Part shown: positions 1-8,272 of the stretch, piece by piece
Position numbering within the stretch: position 1 is the stretch's first letter
Layout: every line of letters starts with the position of its first letter
Source of the DNA: an uncultured Spirochaetia bacterium
GTDB taxonomy: Bacteria; Spirochaetota; Brachyspiria; Brachyspirales; Brachyspiraceae
NCBI GenBank assembly: GCA_947040495.1
Contig: CAMRBQ010000004.1
Span: 1-64,000, forward strand
DNA length: 64,000 bases
Reading direction: 5' to 3'
Made by a program: the position numbers and the translations under genes
The notes under the pieces: generated by a model
What the model was told of the DNA's origin: nothing
Seen by the model: the letters and a program-made list of their open reading frames with translations, nothing else
Databases searched by the model: none

Positions 1-174
1 GTAATATGCCTCTTTAACATGAATATACTTTATAATATATACATTAACTTAGAAAAGTCAATTTATATTTGGTATATAAAACAATAGTAAATATATTATG
101 TTAAATATTTAATTATTATTTTAATTACAAAACAGATATTCTAAATATTGATAAGTTATTATTATTTTATACAA

Positions 175-541
175 GTTATTAACAATTAAGACACTAATCA
201 AATATTGAATTTATACAAACAAATTTAATATTTGATAGTCTATTACAGACTACTTAAAGGTATATATAGTTATTAACATGTTATAAATATAAATAATTAT
301 TTCCTTCTATATAATAAAATTAATTATTAATATTATTAAAGTTATTAACACTGTAATAATATTAATAATTAATTAATTTAAATATAATAGATTATATAAA
401 AGTTGACATTAGTGAAGAACTTAAAGTAAGATAATATATATCATATATTGAATTTATAAATTAAATTTATATTTTTAATATATCTATAAGTACATAAATT
501 AAATTTATAATTGTTAATAACTTGTTTATATTGTTAATAAA
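175..541. repeat. Five copies of DnaA-box-like nonamer TTATTAACA
   Basis: The decamer GTTATTAACA occurs exactly at 175-184, 269-278 and 341-350. Its exact reverse complement is at 512-521, and a nine-base inverted match lies at 532-540. Three direct copies followed by two inverted copies in under 400 bases suggests protein binding sites. Some chance matches are expected in sequence this AT-rich. Confidence 0.5.
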
Positions 542-651
542 ATTCAAAAATTAAATTTAATACATAGAAATTGGCATTTATGAATTTAAAAAATGAATTT
601 ATAAATTAAATTTTATATATGAATTTATAAAATAAATTTATATTTTAATAT
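450..651. repeat. AT-rich direct repeats
   Basis: The element GAATTTATAAATTAAATTT starts at 450 and 595, with a variant at 621. The 16-mer ATAAATTAAATTTATA is exact at 456-471 and 494-509. These may be the duplex-unwinding part of an origin. Confidence 0.5.
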
Positions 652-749
652 AGTTATATAAATTACATCATAATGGAATATAGTCATCTTGTCTTTTTAT
701 TACTTTAAATATATTATATTGTTATATAAATAATGAAGAAAGTAATTTT

Positions 750-1616
750 ATGGTAAAAATTTTTTATAAGATTAAAGAAAATATATTTGCTTTTTCTTTA
801 TCAATAATAATACATCTTATGATAGTATCATTTTTTATTTATAATATTAATTATTTACAAAGTATGGTGGATAATAGTATAGAAGATAATAAAAATAATG
901 AAGATGATAATTATGTTATATTAATTGATCCAATAGAAGAAGATATAGAAGAAGAACTTGAAGAAAAAACAAGATTTGTTTCTGATAAAAATATACAGTC
1001 ATCTGGTGAAATGACAGCAATACCAAATTTTTTCCCTTCAAAATGGGCAACACTTCAAAAAGAAAATCTAGTTAAAGAACAAGAACAAAAACAAAAAAAT
1101 ACTCAAGAAAACCCAATAAGTTTACCTAATGATGATATAGCTGATGTAGAAATATATAGGCCTGAAACAGAGAGCCAAAGCAGTACAGATAAAAAAATAC
1201 CTTCTAGTTTTGATGAGGGTGCTGAAAGAGCTATTGTATTTTCTAGTAAAACAGGTCAAATGAGAGTAGGTACTAAGGCATTACCATATTATTGGTATTT
1301 TAGAACATTAGTTAATTCTATATCGAAGATGTGGAATTATACAATACCAAATCAAGCACATTTTTTAGGGCTGATACGTAGTGATGAAGTTGAAATACTT
1401 TTATCTATAGATAAAGATGGTACAGTTGAATTTGTAGATTTCCTTAGAAAATCAACTTCAGGTCAGAATAGTTTAAATAATTCATGTCAAAAGGCTATTG
1501 AATATACAGGAAATATAGGAGAGCCACCTACAGAATTATATGAAGACTATCAAGAAAATGGTAAAATATATATACCATTTCGATTTATATATCAAAATCA
1601 CCTCTATGATGAATAA
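750..1616 (+). CDS. TonB-like energy-transducer protein
   Basis: This 288-residue protein has the layout of a TonB-type energy transducer. It has a short cytoplasmic N terminus, one membrane helix at about residues 13-33, a long acidic and Gln/Asn-rich spacer at about 40-160, and a folded C-terminal domain at about 175-285. That last part, with SKMWNYTIP, VEILLSIDKDGTVEFVDFL and IPFRFIYQ, matches the general pattern of TonB C-terminal domains. The spacer is acidic rather than the classic Pro/Lys-rich type. No exbB/exbD or TonB-dependent receptor is nearby, so its partner is unknown. The ribosome site upstream is weak. It sits between the candidate origin and the parS sites. Confidence 0.6.
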   Translation: MVKIFYKIKENIFAFSLSIIIHLMIVSFFIYNINYLQSMVDNSIEDNKNNEDDNYVILIDPIEEDIEEELEEKTRFVSDKNIQSSGEMTAIPNFFPSKWATLQKENLVKEQEQKQKNTQENPISLPNDDIADVEIYRPETESQSSTDKKIPSSFDEGAERAIVFSSKTGQMRVGTKALPYYWYFRTLVNSISKMWNYTIPNQAHFLGLIRSDEVEILLSIDKDGTVEFVDFLRKSTSGQNSLNNSCQKAIEYTGNIGEPPTELYEDYQENGKIYIPFRFIYQNHLYDE

Positions 1617-1624
1617 GTAAATAT

Positions 1625-1640
1625 TGTTTCACGTGGAACA
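1625..1640. other. parS-like ParB binding site 1
   Basis: The sequence TGTTTCACGTGGAACA agrees with the parS consensus TGTTNCACGTGAAACA, read on the opposite strand with the variable base opposite G. parS sites are loaded by ParB, spread around the origin and direct chromosome segregation. The site lies just after the stop codon of the TonB-like gene. Confidence 0.8.
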
Positions 1641-1678
1641 TTTTGCTTGATTTTTTAAATATTTGTAATTATATAAAG

Positions 1679-1692
1679 GTTTCACGTGAAAC
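1679..1692. other. parS-like ParB binding site 2
   Basis: GTTTCACGTGAAAC is a perfect 14-base palindrome equal to the core of parS; the outermost bases of the 16-mer differ from consensus. It lies 54 bases from site 1, about five helical turns, so the two could be bound on the same face. No parA/parB genes are in the window. Confidence 0.8.
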
Positions 1693-1732
1693 TTATACTT
1701 AATTGTAAATATAATTTATGTACTATATATTG

Positions 1733-1761
1733 TTGAAAAATTATATGTTTTTAACTAAAAT
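1733..1761 (+). promoter_or_regulatory. Sigma-70-type promoter for the candidate structured RNA
   Basis: The -35 element TTGAAA is at 1733-1738 and the -10 element TAAAAT at 1756-1761, with an ideal 17-base spacer. Transcription would start near 1768, just before the closing stem of the candidate RNA. Confidence 0.5.
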
Positions 1762-1767
1762 GTATTT

Positions 1768-1932
1768 AATGCCGTTATGGTATTTACGTATAGTGGGGTT
1801 CCAAAAGTGCTTGTAAGATAGTATTATTATTGTGAACAGTGTATAAAATTATGAAGAGGGTTTCGTATCTTAAAATGTTGCTAATTTTAGGTATCAACCT
1901 CATTATACGTAATTCTTTATTAATTCTTTTTT
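1768..1932 (+). ncRNA. Candidate structured RNA with 6S-like architecture
   Basis: A 17-bp closing stem is formed by 1784-1800 and 1896-1912. Every position pairs if two G-U wobbles are allowed, and those wobbles work only in a + strand transcript. Inside it, a 13-base unpaired left strand (1801-1813) faces a right strand with its own small hairpin (1872-1876 with 1884-1888). An apical stem UAAGAUA/UAUCUUA (1814-1820 with 1866-1872) then opens. Closing stem, large central bubble with a hairpin on the 3' side, and apical arm are the hallmarks of 6S RNA, and about 160 nt is in the usual size range. A good promoter lies upstream and a T6 run at 1927-1932 could end transcription. Base A1872 cannot serve both inner helices at once. 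The 3' arm overlaps the end of the facing methyltransferase gene. Homology to known 6S RNA is unproven. Confidence 0.45.
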
Positions 1933-2724
1933 ATCTTCTATTAAATCTAATCTATTATAATTTTCCCTTATATTTGCCATAGCATATTCATAAGCATTTT
2001 TATTTATTTCAAAACTAATAGTGCGTCTATTTAATCTTAATGCTGCTTCCATTGTAGAAAAACTACCGGCAAATAAATCAAGTATTAAATCATCTTCATT
2101 ACTACTATAGTTAATTATTTTTTCTAAAAGTGCCTTAGGTAATTGATTTTTATTTTTTATGGTAGACTTTTTATATTCTCTATTTATAATCCAAACATCT
2201 TCCATGTCATTATATCGTAAACTTCTACCAATATTATTTCTATCTTCAAGTGTATATCTACAATCAGTATTAAAAGTTATATTTTTATCACCTTTTGTAT
2301 AATATAAAATATGATAATGTGAACTGACATATTTTCTTGTTGTATAAACACCAAAATTGTATTTCCAAATAATATGATTACGTTCTATCATATTATTATT
2401 ATATTTTAAAGCATTTAATAAATAAACAAGATTTGTATAGCCAGAAACTATATATAATGAGCCACCAGGTCTCAATACTCTTATAGCTTCTTTTATCCAA
2501 TTATTTGTAAAAAATTCATATTCATTTTGTGGTATTTCTACATAGCCATCAATAACAAAACTTTCATTTCGATTATAATGTTTATCTAACTTATCACCTT
2601 CTATACCATATGGGGGGTCAGTTATAATAAGGTCGACAGAGTTATCTTCAATTTTTTTCATGCCACTTATTGCATCTTCATTATAACAGGCGTATCTAGT
2701 ATAATTTGTAAATAGTTTATTCAT
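1903..2724 (-). CDS. Orphan DNA methyltransferase (N6-adenine/N4-cytosine type)
   Basis: This 273-residue protein is an amino-group DNA methyltransferase. The catalytic motif IV TDPPYG is at residues 35-40, and the S-adenosylmethionine motif I LDLFAGSF is at 215-222, in the motif order of the beta class. The target-recognition part lies between them. The usual FAGSGT reads FAGSFS here, a noticeable change in the cofactor loop. Length and order are normal for the family. No restriction endonuclease gene is adjacent, so it may be a solitary methylase with a role in replication, expression or phage protection. Its position beside parS and the candidate origin recalls, without proving, cell-cycle methylases. 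The target sequence cannot be read from the protein. Confidence 0.8.
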   Translation of the reverse strand: MNKLFTNYTRYACYNEDAISGMKKIEDNSVDLIITDPPYGIEGDKLDKHYNRNESFVIDGYVEIPQNEYEFFTNNWIKEAIRVLRPGGSLYIVSGYTNLVYLLNALKYNNNMIERNHIIWKYNFGVYTTRKYVSSHYHILYYTKGDKNITFNTDCRYTLEDRNNIGRSLRYNDMEDVWIINREYKKSTIKNKNQLPKALLEKIINYSSNEDDLILDLFAGSFSTMEAALRLNRRTISFEINKNAYEYAMANIRENYNRLDLIEDKKELIKNYV

Positions 2725-2923
2725 AATTTATTAAAACAATATCAATTTTATATACTTTAATATTCGGTTTGCTTTAAATTTGCTTTAAAGATTTTATACA
2801 TATTTATATAGGGATTTATATATATTTATATAGTATAAAAATGAGATTATTATAATATTTATTGTTAAATCTAAATTTTTAATGATTTATAAATACTAAT
2901 TTATAAAATTGCATTGAAATATA

Positions 2924-2952
2924 TTGACTTGATTGCCGATATGTACTACAAT
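2924..2952 (+). promoter_or_regulatory. Promoter of the STAS gene
   Basis: The -35 element TTGACT (2924-2929) and -10 element TACAAT (2947-2952) are separated by 17 bases. An AGGAG ribosome site follows just before the start codon at 3002. Confidence 0.55.
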
Positions 2953-3001
2953 TAAAGTAGATAAAATATAGATTAATTATAAGTATATTAGGAGATTTTT
3001 A

Positions 3002-3343
3002 ATGGGTATTAAAGTTACAGAATTTGGGGATGTAAAAGTAATTCATTTTGAAGGAAAACTCGATGTGAATTTATCTTTAGCTGTTGAAGTAGAACTTGAA
3101 AAAATGATTACTTTAGGCGTAAAGAAAATAATTATTGATTTAAAAAATGTTGAGTATTTAAGTTCAAGTGGACTTAGGATATTTATTTCTGCTATGCGTA
3201 AACTAAATGAACAAGGTGGACACCTTCTTTTATGTTCTATTACACCTATGGTCAAGAAAATATTTAAAATTGTTGAACTTGAAGATTTATTTCAAGTATA
3301 TGATACTTTAGAGGAAGCTATAAAGTCTTGCGAAGATATGTAA
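3002..3343 (+). CDS. STAS-domain anti-sigma factor antagonist
   Basis: This 113-residue protein is a single STAS domain of the SpoIIAA/RsbV type. Such proteins bind an anti-sigma kinase when unphosphorylated and so release a sigma factor or another partner. The signature NVEYLSSSGLRIF places the phosphorylatable serine among residues 54-56. Length is normal for the family. It has its own promoter and a strong terminator, so it is monocistronic. No anti-sigma kinase or PP2C phosphatase gene is adjacent, and its partner must be elsewhere. A clear AGGAG supports the start. Confidence 0.85.
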   Translation: MGIKVTEFGDVKVIHFEGKLDVNLSLAVEVELEKMITLGVKKIIIDLKNVEYLSSSGLRIFISAMRKLNEQGGHLLLCSITPMVKKIFKIVELEDLFQVYDTLEEAIKSCEDM

Positions 3344-3352
3344 ATATCTTAT

Positions 3353-3399
3353 AAAACTAATAAAGCATTATACATAGAATATAATGCTTTATTAGTTTT
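3353..3399. terminator. Bidirectional terminator between convergent genes
   Basis: Two perfectly complementary 20-base arms, 3353-3372 and 3380-3399, surround a 7-base loop. The arms begin with A4 and end with T4, so the hairpin can stop transcription from both sides. It separates the STAS gene from the small membrane protein gene at 3403. Confidence 0.8.
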
Positions 3400-3402
3400 A
3401 AT

Positions 3403-3627
3403 TTAAGACCTGTTGACAATCTTATAGATTATAACAACCGCTGATAAACCTATTGCTCCACCAATTAATAAAGCCTTTGTCATACTTTTACCGTCTATAT
3501 TTTCAATTATATTTGTTATTTTTTCATTGATGGCATCTTTTGTAGATTCATCAATCATCTCTTTTGCAAAGTTTATTGCTGTTTCTATAATTTCTTTAGG
3601 TTTGTCTTCGTTAATATCATTATACAT
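3403..3627 (-). CDS. Small single-helix membrane protein, unknown function
   Basis: This 74-residue protein is not recognised. Residues 1-48 are charged and probably helical, and residues about 52-70 form one hydrophobic helix with small residues (LLIGGAIGLSAVVIIY), followed by a short basic tail. This resembles small phage-shock or YqjD-like membrane anchors, but no family can be named. It has a possible ribosome site, GAGG, before the start. It is transcribed towards the STAS gene and shares its terminator. Confidence 0.5.
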   Translation of the reverse strand: MYNDINEDKPKEIIETAINFAKEMIDESTKDAINEKITNIIENIDGKSMTKALLIGGAIGLSAVVIIYKIVNRS

Positions 3628-3731
3628 AAAATACTCCTCAATATATAATTTTCTTATAAATTAAAATACAATTATAAAGGTAAATTGTCAATATTATTTA
3701 AATAAATGTTAGTTTTACCTAACATATTATT

Positions 3732-3759
3732 TTGACAAAAAATTATAATTATATATAAT
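3732..3759 (+). promoter_or_regulatory. Promoter of gpmA
   Basis: Consensus -35 TTGACA (3732-3737) and consensus -10 TATAAT (3754-3759) are 16 bases apart. This is one of the strongest-looking promoters in the window and fits a glycolytic gene. Confidence 0.65.
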
Positions 3760-3789
3760 TCTAAAAAATCATTAATAGAGGATAATTTT

Positions 3790-4536
3790 ATGAAAAAAAT
3801 AGTACTTATAAGGCATGGAGAAAGTGTTTGGAATAAAGAAAATTTATTTACAGGCTGGACAGATGTTACTCTTTCTGAAAAAGGGATGGAAGAGGCAAAA
3901 AAAGGTGGTCAGGCTTTAAAAAATAATGGTTATAGTTTTGACAAAGCTTATACCTCAGTATTGGTTCGAGCAATAAAAACATTAAATATCGTACTTGAAG
4001 AAATGGGTGAATCATGGATACCTGTTGAAAAAGCATGGCAATTAAATGAAAGACATTATGGTGCATTACAAGGATTAAATAAATCTCAAACTGCTGAAAA
4101 ATATGGTGAAGAGCAAGTAAAAATCTGGAGACGTAGTTATGATACACCACCACCACCATTAGAAAAAACAGATGATAGATATCCAGGTAAAGATAAAAGA
4201 TATGCAAATATGAATGAAAAAGATTTACCTCTTACAGAATGTTTAAAAGATACAGTTGCAAGGGTTATTCCTTATTGGGAAAATGAAATACTTAAAGATG
4301 TCAAAGAGGGTAAAAATATTGTTGTAGCAGCACATGGGAATAGCTTACGTACCCTTGTTAAATATTTAGATGATATATCTGATGAAGATATTATAGAAGT
4401 AAATATACCTACTGGTATGCCACTTGTTTATGAGCTTGATGATAATTATAAAGCTATCAATAAATATTATCTTGGTGACCCAGAAGATGTAAAAAAGGCT
4501 ATGGAAGCCGTTGCTAATCAGGGTAAAAAAAAATAA
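3790..4536 (+). CDS. gpmA: 2,3-bisphosphoglycerate-dependent phosphoglycerate mutase
   Basis: This 248-residue enzyme interconverts 3-phosphoglycerate and 2-phosphoglycerate in glycolysis. The phosphohistidine motif LIRHGES is at residues 6-12, with His9 accepting the phosphate. It is followed by the typical [15 protein letters not shown], the substrate-loop element [12 protein letters not shown], and the second active-site motif [14 protein letters not shown] near residue 180. Length is normal for the dPGM family. A strong promoter lies upstream. The next gene begins 39 bases downstream with no terminator between, so the two may be cotranscribed. Confidence 0.95.
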   Translation: MKKIVLIRHGESVWNKENLFTGWTDVTLSEKGMEEAKKGGQALKNNGYSFDKAYTSVLVRAIKTLNIVLEEMGESWIPVEKAWQLNERHYGALQGLNKSQTAEKYGEEQVKIWRRSYDTPPPPLEKTDDRYPGKDKRYANMNEKDLPLTECLKDTVARVIPYWENEILKDVKEGKNIVVAAHGNSLRTLVKYLDDISDEDIIEVNIPTGMPLVYELDDNYKAINKYYLGDPEDVKKAMEAVANQGKKK

Positions 4537-4575
4537 ATCTTTCATATTATGGAATTATGGAATTATGGAGTTAAA

Positions 4576-6051
4576 ATGCAAAATTTATTACAACAAATTG
4601 ATGGCTTAGATGAACAAAAAGAGTACCAAAAGATTATAGATTTAATAGAAATATTAGATGAAAATGACCAAACATATGATATTAAATCTGAACTTGGCCG
4701 TGCTTATAATAATTTAGCAAATAACTCAGAGAATATTGAGGAACAGACAGAATACCTTAATGCAGCAGTAAATATTTTTCATGCTCTTGAAGAAGAAGAA
4801 AAGAGAGATAAAAAATTACATTATAGATTAGCATATTCATATTGGGGTCTTGGTAAATATTTTGATGCACTTGAGTCATTAAATAAAAGTTTGAGTATTG
4901 ACCATGAATATGATAATGCTAAAGAAATATATAATGATGTTATAGATTCTCTAAGCTCCCCATATCATAGATATAATACTAATGAACGTATAGAAGATTT
5001 TTGGAAAACATTTGAACAAGAAGAACAAAAAATACGAGAGGCTGTAGATAATAGCAATAATGAAAATGCAATAGATTTATCTAATTTAACTGATGATATT
5101 TTAAAAATTATTTTTGAAGATCCTATTTTTGAAATTGGTTTTTATACTGAAAAAAATAAATATGAAATTATTTTTCCAATTGATGGTAATAAATTTAGAA
5201 TATATGTAAGACAATATCTCATATCAAAAATGCCTGAAAGTCTGAAAGAAAATTGGATATTTACTCTTGGTAGAAGAAGGATGGATAATATAGATAAGCT
5301 TGCTATGAAAAGATATGAAACAACTATTACAGCAGGCGATATTAAAATTGTTCCAATATTAACAGATGATAATAAAATTGATATTGAAATATATCATAAT
5401 GAACTTGCAGAAATATCTAAAAAAGATCAAGACCAATGTTTTGGTATATTTTTTCCACTTTTAGATATGGCTATTGGTGAAATTATTACTATAGGATATA
5501 TTGGTACTATAGATTTTTTGGAAGAAGAACCAGAAGAAGAGACTATTACATTAGGTCAATTATATGATTATATATTAAAAAACCTAAAAAATGTTACAGA
5601 AAATATTACTTCATATACAGTTTATAATGTAAAGGCAAGGGAAGAGACCGATGAAGATGGCTATATTAACTATAGAGAAGATATCTTTATAGGTACTACA
5701 TCTTGTATGGACATCATTTCAGCCTATTATGATAATGATACATATATTATTAAAGAGCTTTATCAAGATACAGGAGCAATTTTAGGTTATTTTTATTTTG
5801 CCAATGATAAATTAAATAAAGATGAAATGCTAGATATAAGAACAAATATTGAAGATTCTATAATAGAAAAAGCTTCTGATTTTGGTGTTGTTATTGGTGG
5901 TGCTACGGGACAGAGTTATTGCTACATTGATTTTATTACATATGATTTTGCAAATTTTATTGAAATAAGTCAAACAATATTAAAAACATTAGATAGTGAA
6001 GATATAGGGCTTAGTGTCTTTTATCAACAAGCAATAAAATATACATTGTAA
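4576..6051 (+). CDS. TPR-containing protein of unknown function
   Basis: The protein is not assigned to a named family. The N-terminal part, about residues 1-130, is helical with tetratricopeptide-like repeats (RLAYSYWGLGKYFDALESLNKSL), a fold used for protein binding. The rest, about 145-490, is a mixed alpha/beta region rich in acidic residues. It has no signal peptide or membrane segment, so it is probably cytoplasmic. A longer reading frame starts at ATG 4549, but GGAG at 4567-4570 is correctly spaced for ATG 4576, which was chosen. It follows gpmA closely. Confidence 0.6.
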   Translation: MQNLLQQIDGLDEQKEYQKIIDLIEILDENDQTYDIKSELGRAYNNLANNSENIEEQTEYLNAAVNIFHALEEEEKRDKKLHYRLAYSYWGLGKYFDALESLNKSLSIDHEYDNAKEIYNDVIDSLSSPYHRYNTNERIEDFWKTFEQEEQKIREAVDNSNNENAIDLSNLTDDILKIIFEDPIFEIGFYTEKNKYEIIFPIDGNKFRIYVRQYLISKMPESLKENWIFTLGRRRMDNIDKLAMKRYETTITAGDIKIVPILTDDNKIDIEIYHNELAEISKKDQDQCFGIFFPLLDMAIGEIITIGYIGTIDFLEEEPEEETITLGQLYDYILKNLKNVTENITSYTVYNVKAREETDEDGYINYREDIFIGTTSCMDIISAYYDNDTYIIKELYQDTGAILGYFYFANDKLNKDEMLDIRTNIEDSIIEKASDFGVVIGGATGQSYCYIDFITYDFANFIEISQTILKTLDSEDIGLSVFYQQAIKYTL

Positions 6052-6066
6052 AAAATTATACTATAT

Positions 6067-6110
6067 TATAAAGTAATATTTGAATGAATCATTTTAAATG
6101 TTACTTTATA
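6067..6110 (+). terminator. Long hairpin between the TPR gene and rpoN
   Basis: Arms 6067-6081 and 6096-6110 pair over 15 bp with one G-U wobble that works only in the + strand RNA. No U-run follows, so it may be a weak terminator or an RNA-stability element at the boundary with rpoN. Confidence 0.45.
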
Positions 6111-6152
6111 GTTCTAGACAAAAAAACATTACTGATTTAATATTATTTATAT

Positions 6153-7442
6153 ATGGCAAGCATTAATAATAGACTACAAATTTCTACAAAGCAGAATCTT
6201 GTATTAAACAATAAAATGCTTATGTCTTTAGAAATCCTCTATATGTCTACAGCTGATTTAAATGAACATATTAAGCAACAATTAATAGAAAATCCATTTT
6301 TAGAATCTAATTCAAGCTATGACAGTTATGATTATAAAAACCAAGTAAAGAATAAATCTACAACAGACATACTAGAACAAACCATAGATTCTAAAAATGA
6401 AAGTTTATTTGAATATTTAATAGAACAGGTAAATATAACTAATATGAATGAGAATCAAAAATATATAGCTCAAATACTTATAGGTTATATTGACAATGAT
6501 GGGTATATAAAAACAACAACAACAAAAATATCTGAAGAAAATAATATCGACTTAGCAAATACTGAATATGTATTATCTATCATACAAACATTTGAACCTT
6601 TAGGTATTGCTTCAAACAATTTAGAGCAAGCACTGATCACACAGCTCAAAAGAAATAATAGTAAATATAAAGATATAGCTATAAATATAATAGAAAAATA
6701 TTTTAATGAGCTTATTGACTATCATTATAATATAATTATAGATAAACTTAGTATAACTATAGATGATATAGAAAAAGCAAGGGAGCTTATATCAAAACTT
6801 GAACCATATCCAGCTCGTGCTTTTGATAATAGCCATATCGAATATGTAGTGCCAGAACTTTTTATATTTAAGGAAAATGGGAAATGGACTGTAAAAACTA
6901 ATGATAAAGCTATTCCCCACTTGCAAATTAATAAAAAATATACTAGACTCAAAGAAGGGACTAAGGATAAAGACACTCTTCTTTATTTAAAAGAACAAGA
7001 AGAGAAAGCAAGTAATTTAATTAGATTTTTGTCAGACAGAGGTAAAACTTTATATAAGGTTGGACAAGCTTTAGTTGATTTACAAATAGAGTTCTTTGAG
7101 AATGGTAAAGAAAGCATTGTGCCGCTTAGATTAAAAGATATTGCTTTATATGAAAAAGTAAATGTTAGTGAATCTACAATAAGCCGCCTTGTAAATAGAA
7201 AATATTTAGAGACAGTTTGGGGTATATTTCCATTAAAGTATTTTTTTTCTAGCGTAATAGGAAGTTCAATGTCATCAAGGTCTGTAAAAGAGATGATAAA
7301 ACGTATTATATCTAATTCGACACAAAGCCTTAGCGATGAAAAAATAAAAAATATATTAATGGCAGAAGGTGTTAGTATTGCAAGACGCACTGTTTCAAAA
7401 TATCGTAGTCAGTTAAAGATTCCCTCATCAAGAAATAAATAG
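6153..7442 (+). CDS. rpoN: RNA polymerase sigma-54 factor
   Basis: This 429-residue protein is sigma-54, which directs RNA polymerase to -24/-12 promoters and needs an AAA+ activator. Region I is at residues about 1-50, rich in Gln and Leu with LENPFLE-like IENPFLE. The core-binding domain follows, then a helix-turn-helix, and the RpoN box ARRTVSKYR at 410-418 reads the -24 element. It is somewhat short because the acidic linker (region II) is reduced, which is common. It heads an operon with hpf, an EIIANtr gene and hprK, the classic sigma-54 neighbourhood. No clear Shine-Dalgarno precedes ATG 6153. No activator is in the window. Confidence 0.92.
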   Translation: MASINNRLQISTKQNLVLNNKMLMSLEILYMSTADLNEHIKQQLIENPFLESNSSYDSYDYKNQVKNKSTTDILEQTIDSKNESLFEYLIEQVNITNMNENQKYIAQILIGYIDNDGYIKTTTTKISEENNIDLANTEYVLSIIQTFEPLGIASNNLEQALITQLKRNNSKYKDIAINIIEKYFNELIDYHYNIIIDKLSITIDDIEKARELISKLEPYPARAFDNSHIEYVVPELFIFKENGKWTVKTNDKAIPHLQINKKYTRLKEGTKDKDTLLYLKEQEEKASNLIRFLSDRGKTLYKVGQALVDLQIEFFENGKESIVPLRLKDIALYEKVNVSESTISRLVNRKYLETVWGIFPLKYFFSSVIGSSMSSRSVKEMIKRIISNSTQSLSDEKIKNILMAEGVSIARRTVSKYRSQLKIPSSRNK

Positions 7443-7469
7443 ATTTAATAACAAAAAGGAGTAATATTT

Positions 7470-8249
7470 ATGCATCAACACATATTAGGAAGAAATGTCC
7501 GTGTAACAGAAAATGTTAAAAAACATATTTCAGATAAAATGTTTAAGATAAAACATTATTCTGATAAGATTATTGATGCCAGTATAATTTGTGAACATAT
7601 ACATAATGACTATATTGTTGAAATCACATTAATTTTTGGTAAAAAGATTTTTTATATTAAGCATATTGACAATGATTTATATATTGCAATAGATGCTCTT
7701 TTTGCAAAAGTAGAAAGAGAAGTTATAAAATTAAAAGAAAAAACACAAGAGCATAGAGTTAAAGAAGCACATACGAAGTCTGAATCAGCGCATGAGTATG
7801 ATGTAGATGTCGAAACTATATTTCATAAACCTATTGTAGATATTGTTGAAGGTGTTATGCAATGTAAATTACTTGGAAAACATTATTTTGTTTATTATCC
7901 AATAAAAAAGACAGATGATATGTATAAAGTAAAAGTAGGAAGTACACCTATATTTTTATTTAAATCTGGAGATGACGATAGTTATATAGAGATAGCAAGA
8001 GACGATGAAGAATATTATGATGATACATGGAGTGAAATAGAAATAAAATTAGTTGCTAATCATATAGTAGAAAAAAAGAAATCTGAATATGAATTAGTAG
8101 AACATAATGCAAGTAAAGCAATAGAGCACCTTATTTTAGACAAAAGTAGGAATTATATTGTTTACATAAATAGTATTACCAATTATCCTGAATGTATATA
8201 TAAAGAATCAGAGACTAAGTTTAAAATTATTAAAGTATTAGATTTTTAA
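7470..8249 (+). CDS. hpf: Ribosome hibernation-promoting factor, extended
   Basis: The N-terminal domain (residues 1-100) matches HPF/RaiA, which binds the 30S decoding centre and inactivates ribosomes in stationary phase. This includes VTENVKKHISDKMFKIKHYSDKI and the AIDALFAKVEREVIKLKEK helix. A second domain at about 110-180 resembles the S30EA C-terminal domain of long HPF, used for 100S dimerisation (MQCKLLGKHYFVYYP). At 259 residues it is clearly longer than usual long HPF. About 70 additional C-terminal residues have no assigned role. A good AAAGGAG ribosome site precedes the start. The rpoN-hpf-ptsN-hprK order supports the call. Confidence 0.82.
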   Translation: MHQHILGRNVRVTENVKKHISDKMFKIKHYSDKIIDASIICEHIHNDYIVEITLIFGKKIFYIKHIDNDLYIAIDALFAKVEREVIKLKEKTQEHRVKEAHTKSESAHEYDVDVETIFHKPIVDIVEGVMQCKLLGKHYFVYYPIKKTDDMYKVKVGSTPIFLFKSGDDDSYIEIARDDEEYYDDTWSEIEIKLVANHIVEKKKSEYELVEHNASKAIEHLILDKSRNYIVYINSITNYPECIYKESETKFKIIKVLDF

Positions 8250-8272
8250 AAAATATTGCTACAGAGGTACTT

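Larger units (their letters stand above)
1..749. other. Gene-free AT-rich region, candidate replication origin
   Basis: No credible gene is visible here. The segment is nearly all A/T and holds two repeat families. The first is the nonamer TTATTAACA, at 176-184, 270-278 and 342-350, and inverted at 512-520 and 532-540. It differs from the classical DnaA box TTATCCACA only at its two central positions. The second is a run of long A/T repeats at 450-481, 595-618 and 621-651, which could be an unwinding element. Two parS-like sites lie about 1 kb to the right. Clustered DnaA-box-like sites, an AT-rich element and nearby parS are the usual bacterial origin signature, so oriC is a reasonable inference. 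dnaA itself is not in the window. A possible promoter TTGACA starts at 403. Confidence 0.5.

Noticed and set aside
1784-1912. Inverted repeat as the ends of an insertion sequence
   Set aside because: Only about 95 bases lie between the arms, no transposase is present, and the mismatches are G-U compatible, favouring an RNA stem.
4549-4575. Upstream ATG as start of the TPR gene
   Set aside because: It would overlap the ribosome site GGAG that correctly serves ATG 4576.
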